Shown here piece by piece: positions 25,771-32,590 of a DNA stretch of 63,341 nt. The first letter of the stretch is position 1; each line of letters begins with the position of its first letter. Under the pieces are notes generated by a model, which worked only from the letters and a program-made list of their open reading frames with translations, was not told the DNA's origin and ran no database searches. The position numbers and the translations under genes were made by a program. This DNA is from DATJJW01 sp035491935 (GTDB lineage Bacteria > Pseudomonadota > Alphaproteobacteria > ATCC43930 > CGMCC-115725). The DNA is taken from NCBI GenBank assembly GCA_035491935.1, contig DATJJW010000234.1:1-63341 (forward strand), read 5' to 3'.

Positions 25771-26676
25771 ATGGATATCGAGCCGGTACTGCAATCCATC
25801 GTGACCGTGCGGTCATCGATTCCCGAGGGCGCATTCACGGCACGGACGCTGGGCACGCGGCGCGAGGGCAGCGGCGCGGTCATCCGCGATGATGGGCTGG
25901 TGCTGACCATCGGCTACCTGATCACGGAGGCCGAGGAGGTCTGGCTGATCCGCAATGACGGCCATATCGTGCGCGGCCATGCGCTGGCCTATGATCAGGA
26001 GAGCGGCTTCGGCCTGGTGCAGGCGCTGGGCAATCTGGACGTACCGGCGCTGGAGCTGGGCAATACCGACGCCGCCGATATCGGCGCCCCGGTGATCTGT
26101 GCCGATGGCATCGGCCGCTACCTGCAAGCCAACATCGTCGCCAAGCAGGAATTCGCGGGCTATTGGGAATACCTGCTGGACGAGGCGATCTTCATCGCGC
26201 CCGCCCATCCATCCTGGGGTGGCGCGGCGCTGATCGATGCCGAGGGCAAGCTGCTCGGCATCGGCTCGCTGCGCCTGGAGATGAGCCGGGCCGGCGTTGC
26301 CATGGACATCAACATGGTCGTGCCGATCAACCTGCTGAAGCCGATCCTGGACGACCTCGTGATGCGCGGCCGCGCCGCCCGGCCGCCGCGCCCCTGGCTC
26401 GGCATCTTCTCGGCCGAAAGCAACGGCAAGGTCGTGGTCATGAACGTGACCGACGGCACGCCTGCCGCCGAAGCCGGGCTGCAGCCGGGTGACATCATCG
26501 CCGATATCCGCGATGGCGAGGTGGTGGGATTGGCCGACCTCTATCGCAAACTCTGGGATAGCGGCCCGGCTGGCGCCGAGGTGCCGATGCGCATCCTGCG
26601 CGACGGCCGCGAATCCTGGCTGCGCATCAAATCCGCCGACCGCGCAAGCTTCCTGCGGAAGCCGCAGCTGCAGTGA
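25771..26676 (+). CDS. HtrA/DegP-like protein without catalytic triad, with PDZ domain
   Basis: 301 residues, with AGGAGG upstream. Residues 30-195 follow the S1C trypsin-like fold and 210-290 form a PDZ domain (WLGIFSAES, GTPAAEAGLQPGDIIADI). All three catalytic residues appear lost: the His position of TNxHVV reads TIGYLI (Tyr49), the Asp position reads SGFGLVQ (Gly79), and GNSGG reads PSWGG (Trp149). No signal peptide is visible, so it is probably cytosolic. It could be a peptide-binding scaffold or adaptor. Assignment to the fold is good; function is unknown. Confidence 0.75.
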   Translation: MDIEPVLQSIVTVRSSIPEGAFTARTLGTRREGSGAVIRDDGLVLTIGYLITEAEEVWLIRNDGHIVRGHALAYDQESGFGLVQALGNLDVPALELGNTDAADIGAPVICADGIGRYLQANIVAKQEFAGYWEYLLDEAIFIAPAHPSWGGAALIDAEGKLLGIGSLRLEMSRAGVAMDINMVVPINLLKPILDDLVMRGRAARPPRPWLGIFSAESNGKVVVMNVTDGTPAAEAGLQPGDIIADIRDGEVVGLADLYRKLWDSGPAGAEVPMRILRDGRESWLRIKSADRASFLRKPQLQ

Positions 26677-26794
26677 AGGCTCGATCCGACGGGTCCTGTG
26701 GTCGTGCCTTGAATCGTGGCTGTTCTCTTTTGAGACGATTGAGCATTTTAGTGATCTTTTAAGGCATTCATAAGCTCATTCGAGCGAGCTAAGT

Positions 26795-26827
26795 TCACTC
26801 CCATCAGCAACGCCCAACTGGGAGTGA
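26795..26827 (+). promoter_or_regulatory. 5' UTR hairpin covering the ribosome site of the AhpD-like gene
   Basis: TCACTCCCA (26795-26803) pairs perfectly with TGGGAGTGA (26819-26827). The right arm contains the ribosome site GGGAG (26820-26824) for the ATG at 26833, so folding would hide it. This suggests translational control. Confidence 0.55.
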
Positions 26828-26832
26828 CCAAC

Positions 26833-27390
26833 ATGAACACCTCACGCATCTCTACCCCCGCCGTCGACACCGCCACCGGCGCCACCGCCGAGCTGTTCGC
26901 TCAGATCAAGAAGACGGCCGGCGGCGTGCCCAACCTCTATGCGGCTGTCGGCGCGCTCAACACCCCCGCGCTCAAATCCGTCCTGGCCGCCGAGGGCGTG
27001 CTTTCGGCCGGCACGCTCGGCAAGAAGGATCTGGAGACGATCAAGCTCCTGGTCAGCGAGATCGCCGGCTGCGACTACTGTGTCGCCGCCCATAGCCTGC
27101 TCGGCAAGCTGGCGGGTTTCCAGCCCGACGCCCTCAAGCAGATCCGTGCGGCCCAGCCGACCGGCGATGCCAAGCGCGACGCGCTCGTCCGTTTCGTCCG
27201 CAACCTGCAGCAGACGAGCGGCACGATCAGCCGCGACGAGCTCGACGCGATCAGGGCCGCCGGCTACACCGACGCACAGCTGGTCGAGATCAGCCTGGCG
27301 ATCGCACTGACCGTCTTCACCAACGTCTTCAACCGCATCAACGACACGACCGTCGATTTCCCGGCGGTCGAGCCGGTGACCGCCGCCTGA
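26833..27390 (+). CDS. AhpD-like carboxymuconolactone decarboxylase family protein
   Basis: 185 residues from the ATG at 26833. The AhpD core motif is GCDYCVAAHS, with Cys80, Cys83 and His87 as the usual peroxidase-reductant triad. The all-helical fold pattern and the length match the AhpD/CMD family, whose members reduce alkyl hydroperoxides or pass electrons to AhpC. It precedes a small hydrolase gene by 76 bp, and an AraC regulator is convergent. An oxidative-stress role is likely; a true lactone decarboxylase is not. Confidence 0.85.
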   Translation: MNTSRISTPAVDTATGATAELFAQIKKTAGGVPNLYAAVGALNTPALKSVLAAEGVLSAGTLGKKDLETIKLLVSEIAGCDYCVAAHSLLGKLAGFQPDALKQIRAAQPTGDAKRDALVRFVRNLQQTSGTISRDELDAIRAAGYTDAQLVEISLAIALTVFTNVFNRINDTTVDFPAVEPVTAA

Positions 27391-27466
27391 GCGGCCTCCG
27401 ATCGGCAGGTGCCTTCCCGGGTACCTGCCGACCGCGATCCGTCTTGCGATCCCGATGGAGGCTGAG

Positions 27467-28237
27467 ATGGCTGGTGAGATTTTCGATTTCGAGGGAGGGC
27501 GGGGCAACCGGTTGTCCGGTCGTATCGAGCTGCCCGACGGCGCCGTGCGCGGCTGGGGCATCCTGGCCCATTGCTTCACCTGCGGGAAGGACAGCCTGGC
27601 GGCGTCCCGCATCGCCAAGGCGCTGGCCGTGAACGGCATCGGCGTCCTGCGCTTCGACTTTGCCGGTCTCGGCGCCAGCGACGGCCGGTTCGGCGATACG
27701 ACATTCGCCGCGAATGTCGATGATCTGGTCCAGGCCAGCAACGCCTTGATCGCCGCCGGCAAGGAGCCGTCCATCCTGGTTGGCCACAGCCTGGGCGGCA
27801 CGGCGGCGCTGGCCGCCGCGCATGACATGCCGAGCATCAAGGCCGTGGCGACGATCGGCTCGCCATTCGACGTTGCCCATGTCCTGCATCAATTCGCCCC
27901 GGCCAGCCTCGAGGCCATCGAGCGGGATGGCGAGGCCGAGGTGATGCTGGCGGGCCGGCCCTTCGTCGTCAGCCGGGAGTTCGTCGCCGATCTGCGCCGG
28001 CACGATCTGCACGAGCGGGTCGCACAGCTGAACCGACCGCTCCTGGTGCTGCACGCGCCGCTGGACGCGACCGTCGGCGTCGAGAATGCCAGCCGGATAT
28101 TCGGCGCGGCGCACCATCCCAAGAGCTTCATCTCCTTGGATGACGCCGATCACCTGCTGACGCGGCGTGCGGATGCCGATTACGCCGCGGCGATGATCGC
28201 CACCTGGGTCAGCCGGTATCTGAAGCCGTGGGCGTGA
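27467..28237 (+). CDS. Alpha/beta hydrolase of the OsmC-associated type
   Basis: 256 residues from the ATG at 27467 (GGAGG five bases upstream). The motif LAHCFTCGKDSLAASRIAKAL is typical of the hydrolase half of hydrolase-OsmC fusions, and the nucleophile elbow is VGHSLGGT, with Asp in LHAPLDATV and His in DADHLL. The OsmC half is absent. Together with the upstream AhpD-like gene it suggests a hydroperoxide or electrophile response unit. Confidence 0.82.
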   Translation: MAGEIFDFEGGRGNRLSGRIELPDGAVRGWGILAHCFTCGKDSLAASRIAKALAVNGIGVLRFDFAGLGASDGRFGDTTFAANVDDLVQASNALIAAGKEPSILVGHSLGGTAALAAAHDMPSIKAVATIGSPFDVAHVLHQFAPASLEAIERDGEAEVMLAGRPFVVSREFVADLRRHDLHERVAQLNRPLLVLHAPLDATVGVENASRIFGAAHHPKSFISLDDADHLLTRRADADYAAAMIATWVSRYLKPWA

Positions 28238-28253
28238 CCGGCTGTCCGGAGGC

Positions 28254-29222
28254 TCACGCCTCGGCGGCCGCCTGCTGCCGGCCCTCGCGCCGCCATTGTG
28301 CGGGCGTCACGCCCATGTGCTGCTTGAACGCACGCTGGAACGCCGCTTCCGACTGATAGCCGACGCTTTCGCCGATGGCGCCCGTGGAGGCGGCGGAGCG
28401 GCGCATCTCGTTCGCCGCTTGCATCATGCGGATTTCGGTCAGCATATCGCTGGCCGAACGCCCCATCTTATCCTGGAAGTGCCGGACGAATGTGGCCCGT
28501 GACATGCTGCAGAGGCTGGCGAGCTCCGGCAGCGACCAGGGATGGGCCGGCTGGTTGAACAATGCGGACAGGGCCGGCGCCAGTCGGGGATGCCCCGCCA
28601 GCGCCAACAGGCCGGCGGGGGCCTCCTGCGTCTCGCTGGCCAGCCTGAGCGTCAGCGCGAAGACGGCCGTGGACAGTGCCGCGAGCATGGCTTGGCCGCC
28701 CAGATGGTCCGTCGCCGATTCCATGCGCATCAATGACACGAGGGCGGAAAGCTGCGATTTCGTTCCCGGCTGGTCCGCATTCGTGCCGTTTTCGGCGGTG
28801 CTGACGATCAACCGGGGCGGCAGGTAGCTCTGCAGCAGCCGCTCATGCATCGGGGCCACGACGAAACGGCCGCACAGCATGTCCAAGTGCTCGCCCGTCC
28901 CCTCATTCTCGGTGAAGGTCACGGCCAACCCTCGCCGGTTGCGGGCCGGCACCGGCGGGGCGCCGCTCTCGTCATGGAGCAGATGGTGGGCGCCCTTCGG
29001 CAGCAGCAGGATCTGCCCGGCGGCCAAGCGCTGCGGCGGCCCGCTGCCGGGCTCTTCGATGATGACCGAGCCGTTCAGCACGATGTGGTAGTGCATCTGC
29101 CCGGCTTCCAATTCCGGCAGGCCCAGCTGCCACGGTGCCGCCAGCAGGCAGCGGTAGTCGACCCGGCCGCTGACGGGGATCATTTCCAGAAGGCGGCTGA
29201 GCCAGTCGATCTCTTCATCCAT
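28254..29222 (-). CDS. AraC-family transcriptional regulator
   Basis: 322 residues. The N-terminal half is a cupin-type ligand domain (HYHIVLNGSVIIEE, LLLPKGAHHLLHD). The C-terminal double helix-turn-helix (about 215-315) has SLPELASLCSMSRATFVRHF and IGESVGYQSEAAFQRAFKQH, the AraC signature. It is convergent with the AhpD/hydrolase pair and is a candidate regulator of them. Stand-alone cupin AraC proteins of this kind often respond to electrophiles or small aromatics. Confidence 0.88.
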   Translation of the reverse strand: MDEEIDWLSRLLEMIPVSGRVDYRCLLAAPWQLGLPELEAGQMHYHIVLNGSVIIEEPGSGPPQRLAAGQILLLPKGAHHLLHDESGAPPVPARNRRGLAVTFTENEGTGEHLDMLCGRFVVAPMHERLLQSYLPPRLIVSTAENGTNADQPGTKSQLSALVSLMRMESATDHLGGQAMLAALSTAVFALTLRLASETQEAPAGLLALAGHPRLAPALSALFNQPAHPWSLPELASLCSMSRATFVRHFQDKMGRSASDMLTEIRMMQAANEMRRSAASTGAIGESVGYQSEAAFQRAFKQHMGVTPAQWRREGRQQAAAEA

Positions 29223-29291
29223 GCTCGTCTTCCGCGAATGATACGGGCGAGCATGATAAAGCCCTGTTCCTTGGGCGACAATCTCACGCGG

Positions 29292-30140
29292 CTATGAACT
29301 GCCCGGGGGCTTGTCGATGGCGGCCAAGGCCTGCGTCGCTGCGGCGCGCAAGCCCGGATCGGGCGATATCTCCTGGGCCTGTGCCAGCCAGAGACGCGCA
29401 TCCTCCGTATCGCCCTGGCCGGCGGCGCTGCGCCCGGCACGCAGGTAGAGATCCGCCGCCTGAGATGTTGATCGCGTCAATCGGGCTGCCAGCGCCAGCG
29501 CGCGGGCCATGCCGCGATAGTCCAGCCGGTCGCGCCTGAGGTCGGCGGCATGCAGCGCCTCCGCCGGGTCGCCGGACGCGCGTGCCTTCAGCTCCGCGAC
29601 ATCGGCGGGGGAAGCTGCCGGCGTCAGCGAGGCGAGGGCGTGGGCCAGGCCGGGCCGGTCACCGTGCTGGTCGGCGATCAGGCCGCGCAGGAACCAGGCG
29701 GCGTCAGCCAATGCCGGGTTCTTGTTACCCGTCAGCCCTGCCGCAGCGGCGTCGGCCGCGGACAGGTTGCCCATCCGGTAGAGCGCCGTGGCCGAGATCA
29801 GGTCGAAATCGGCATCGGCGATGCCGCGCCGTGCCAGCTCCACCCGCACTGCCTCCGCCGTCCGCAGCGCATCCATCGGCTTGCCCGCGCGCAGCTGGGC
29901 CGCGGCCAGATTGAACCCGGCATTGGCAATGGCCCCGGCATCGTCGCGGATGCGCGCTTGCTCCAGGGCGGCACGGTACTGCACGGCGGCCTGTGCCGGC
30001 TGCTCCTGTTCGAAGGCGGTGTCGCCGGCATGGCGGAGGCGGGCCAGCGTCGGGTCCTGCGGTGGGCCGGGCGGCGCGGAGGAGCAGCCCGCCAGCAGTA
30101 GCACGGCGATTGCACGAGCGACGACGGCCAGGGTTTTCAT
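29292..30140 (-). CDS. TPR-like outer-membrane lipoprotein of the MCE operon
   Basis: 282 residues with a lipoprotein signal (LLLAGC, Cys19). Alanine-rich helical repeats with the TPR pattern follow (AGDTAFEQEQPAQAAVQYRAAL, ANAGFNLAAAQLRAGKPMDAL). It overlaps the MlaD-like stop in ATGA, so it belongs to the MCE operon. In other MCE systems this position is often filled by an ABC-type transport auxiliary lipoprotein (PqiC/LetC/MlaE-associated). A TPR lipoprotein here may play the same outer-membrane docking role; this is inference. Confidence 0.75.
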   Translation of the reverse strand: MKTLAVVARAIAVLLLAGCSSAPPGPPQDPTLARLRHAGDTAFEQEQPAQAAVQYRAALEQARIRDDAGAIANAGFNLAAAQLRAGKPMDALRTAEAVRVELARRGIADADFDLISATALYRMGNLSAADAAAAGLTGNKNPALADAAWFLRGLIADQHGDRPGLAHALASLTPAASPADVAELKARASGDPAEALHAADLRRDRLDYRGMARALALAARLTRSTSQAADLYLRAGRSAAGQGDTEDARLWLAQAQEISPDPGLRAAATQALAAIDKPPGSS

Positions 30141-31102
30141 GGCGTGACCTCGGCCGGCGACAGCCGCGGCGCCTCGGGGCCGGCGGAGCTGGAGAGCGGC
30201 CAGGTATGGCGAAGCTGGTCGAGCGTCTTCTCGAGCTGCTCCATGCTGGCCTGGGTCTGCAGTAGCAGGGCCGGCAGATCGGCGGTGCTGGTGGCGGCGT
30301 TGCGAGTGATCGCCGGCAGTTGCGGCGTGGCGCCGGCCAGGTCGTGGGTCGCCTTCTGCACCGAGGCCAGGCTGTCATTGGCCTTGCGCAGCAGGGCCGG
30401 AAGGCCGTTGGGGGCTGCCGTCGTGGCGACCATCTGGTGCACCTGGACCATCGTCGCGTTGAGCTGGTCGCTGGTGGTCTTCAGATTGGTAGCTATCTGG
30501 CCCAGCTGCTTCGCCAGCGCCTCGTCCTTCACCAGCCGGCCGATATTGCCATGGCCCTGGTCGATGCCCTGCAACGTGTCCGCCAGCGCATGCATCGCCC
30601 GGCCGGCATCGTCGAGCACGGGGAAGATCTTCTGCTTAATCTGGTCGACGGTGGCGCCGATATTCTCGGTCGGGTCCGGCTCGGTCACGGCGTCGATCAC
30701 CGCGAAATGCCAGTCGAGCGGCGCGCCGGTGCCGCGCGAGATGTCGAGATAGGCGGCGCCGGCCAGGCCGAATTGCTTGCGGACCAGCGCCTTGCTGTCA
30801 CGCTTGATGAACACCTCGGCCTGCGTGTCCAGCTCCGCCTCGGCATAGATGCGGTTGGGATCGACCACGACCCGGCGCACGGTGCCGACGCGGGTGCCCA
30901 GCAGTTGCACGTCGGCGCCCGCGGACAGGCCTTGGCTGCCGGTCGGCGGCAGCACGATGCGCAGCTGCACCGTCGGCCGGAACCAGTCGCTCAGCAGGCC
31001 GGCATGCAGCGCCGCGGCGATGAACAGGCCGATGCATACCAGCACCAGCAGGCCGATCCATTCGTCGGTGTTGCGCAGGATTTTTATGGCGGGGATTTTC
31101 AT
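30137..31102 (-). CDS. MlaD/MCE-domain substrate-binding protein
   Basis: 321 residues from the ATG at 31102 (GAGGG upstream). One N-terminal membrane helix (about 17-38) anchors it in the inner membrane. The MCE domain (about 44-125) contains QGLSAGADVQLLGTRVGTV and KQFGLAGAAYLDISRGTG. The rest is a long helical region rich in Gln and Ala that probably forms a periplasmic tube or tether (DQIKQKIFPVLDDAGRAM). MCE proteins ferry lipids between membranes. It is downstream of the ATPase-like and permease genes. Confidence 0.88.
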   Translation of the reverse strand: MKIPAIKILRNTDEWIGLLVLVCIGLFIAAALHAGLLSDWFRPTVQLRIVLPPTGSQGLSAGADVQLLGTRVGTVRRVVVDPNRIYAEAELDTQAEVFIKRDSKALVRKQFGLAGAAYLDISRGTGAPLDWHFAVIDAVTEPDPTENIGATVDQIKQKIFPVLDDAGRAMHALADTLQGIDQGHGNIGRLVKDEALAKQLGQIATNLKTTSDQLNATMVQVHQMVATTAAPNGLPALLRKANDSLASVQKATHDLAGATPQLPAITRNAATSTADLPALLLQTQASMEQLEKTLDQLRHTWPLSSSAGPEAPRLSPAEVTP

Positions 31103-31112
31103 GGCCGGTCCC

Positions 31113-31814
31113 TCACGCCACCCGCGCCGGCAGCCGGAACGGCACCAGCCCGGCATCGCCCAGCCGTAGCCGATGGCTGGGACGGATGGCGCGGCTGCGC
31201 AGGGCGGGGCCGATGCCGGCCAGCCATAAAACCGCGGCCCCTTGGCCGCGCGCCTCCGCGCCGACCTCCAGCAAGGCCGAAATCAGATTGTCCTGCTGGG
31301 CCGCCAGCGGCAGCTCCAGGATCACCAGGCGTGGCCGGCCGAGGAAGGCGCGTACGCAGGCGGCCCGCAGCAGATCCGGTTCGGAGAGCAGCCGGGTGGG
31401 GCCGGCGGGCAGGCCGGGCAGGCCGAAGCGCAGCGCCAGTCCCGACGCCTCCGCCCGCAGCTCGGCCTCGGGCTGCCGCGTATGGTGCAGCCGCGCCAGC
31501 AGGATCCGGGATGCGACATCAGGCGTGTCAGCGCGCAGCGGCAGACGGAACAGCCGCCCGATATGGCCGCGCAGAGCATCGGCATGAGCTTGCGGCACCT
31601 GGCTCCAATCGCGGCCGAGGAACCGTACCTGCCCATCGGCCATCGGCACCAGCCCGACGCAGAGATCGGCGAAGGCCGTGCCGCGCCGGGGGCCCAGGAC
31701 CTCGATGAGGGCGAAATCGCCCTCGCCGAGGGCGAAGTCGAGCGGGATATGAGGCAGGTATTCACTGATGCCGCGAGCGGCGTCGAGGGAGAGGATATTG
31801 TGGCCCGTGCTCAT
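31113..31814 (-). CDS. ABC ATPase-like subunit of MCE operon lacking Walker motifs
   Basis: 233 residues, overlapping the permease stop in ATGA. It holds the position of MlaF and keeps the overall MlaF-like layout, but the ATPase motifs are gone. The P-loop reads GPRRGTAFAD (41-50) without Lys-Ser/Thr; the LSGGQ signature region reads LLSEPDLLRAACVRAFLGRP; Walker B reads LVILELPL without the Asp-Glu pair. It is therefore unlikely to bind or hydrolyse ATP. The gene is open over its full length and sits within a tightly coupled operon, so it is probably maintained as a pseudo-ATPase rather than decaying. Confidence 0.72.
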   Translation of the reverse strand: MSTGHNILSLDAARGISEYLPHIPLDFALGEGDFALIEVLGPRRGTAFADLCVGLVPMADGQVRFLGRDWSQVPQAHADALRGHIGRLFRLPLRADTPDVASRILLARLHHTRQPEAELRAEASGLALRFGLPGLPAGPTRLLSEPDLLRAACVRAFLGRPRLVILELPLAAQQDNLISALLEVGAEARGQGAAVLWLAGIGPALRSRAIRPSHRLRLGDAGLVPFRLPARVA

Positions 31815-32590
31815 ATGATCGCACTCAAGATCAGCGTCACCGTCAGGATGCCGGTCATCCCGCGGGTGAAGCCGCGCGGCAGCAGACTGGCGGGCGTATC
31901 GGCGGCGCGGGCGTTCAGGCCGGTCATGCAGCAGGCCAGAGCCACGACCAGGCCGATCAGCAGCAGCTTCGCCGGGAATATCGCGAAATCGGCGATGGTC
32001 ATCGCGCGCAGCACATTGTCGAGGAAACCGAAGATCGAGGTGTTGACCACGCCGGCAAGGCTGCCGGTGATGAAGCCGGTGATCAGGCTGATCACGACGA
32101 ACACCATGCCGAGGGTGAATCCCGCCAGCGCGAACGCCACGGCACGGGGCAGGACCATATACTGGAAGATGTCGATCCCTTCGGCGCGCAGGATGGCGAT
32201 CTCGCCCTCCGCCGTCATCATGCCGAGTTCGGCGACGGTCGCCGTGCCGCCGCGCCCCAGCAGGATGATGCCGACCAGCAGGGGCGTGATCTCGCGAAAC
32301 AGCACGATCACCAGGATATGCCCGATCTGCCCTTGCTGACCGGCGGTGCGCAGCCAGTAGATCGCCTCGAACACCAGTGCCAGCCCGGCGATGACCGCGG
32401 TGACGGCGATGGTGCCGAGCGAGCCGCCGACGGTCCGGCTGAGAGTGGTGCGGAAGCTGGCGCGCACGGTGCGCCGCCAGATCGATGGCCACACCCCCTC
32501 GCGCAGCACGCCCCACAGGAGTGCCGCCAGCTGCAATCCGAAGCGCGATTGCGCCCGTACCGCGGCGCCGATGACGGCGAGCGGCCTCAT
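31811..32590 (-). CDS. MlaE-family permease
   Basis: 259 residues from the ATG at 32590, overlapping the upstream sensor stop in ATGA. About five or six membrane helices; the family core VLFREITPLLVGIILLGRGG and AVAELGMMTAEGEIAIL-like segment (ATVAELGMMTAEGEIAIL) are the MlaE signature preceding the coupling helix. It is the inner-membrane permease of the lipid transporter and should contact the ATPase-like subunit and the MCE protein. Confidence 0.9.
   Translation of the reverse strand: MRPLAVIGAAVRAQSRFGLQLAALLWGVLREGVWPSIWRRTVRASFRTTLSRTVGGSLGTIAVTAVIAGLALVFEAIYWLRTAGQQGQIGHILVIVLFREITPLLVGIILLGRGGTATVAELGMMTAEGEIAILRAEGIDIFQYMVLPRAVAFALAGFTLGMVFVVISLITGFITGSLAGVVNTSIFGFLDNVLRAMTIADFAIFPAKLLLIGLVVALACCMTGLNARAADTPASLLPRGFTRGMTGILTVTLILSAII

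Noticed and set aside
31242..32339. Long plus-strand frames opposite the MCE operon (also 30320-31708 and 32629-33588)
   Set aside because: They are antisense to well-supported MCE genes and have biased composition without recognisable motifs.
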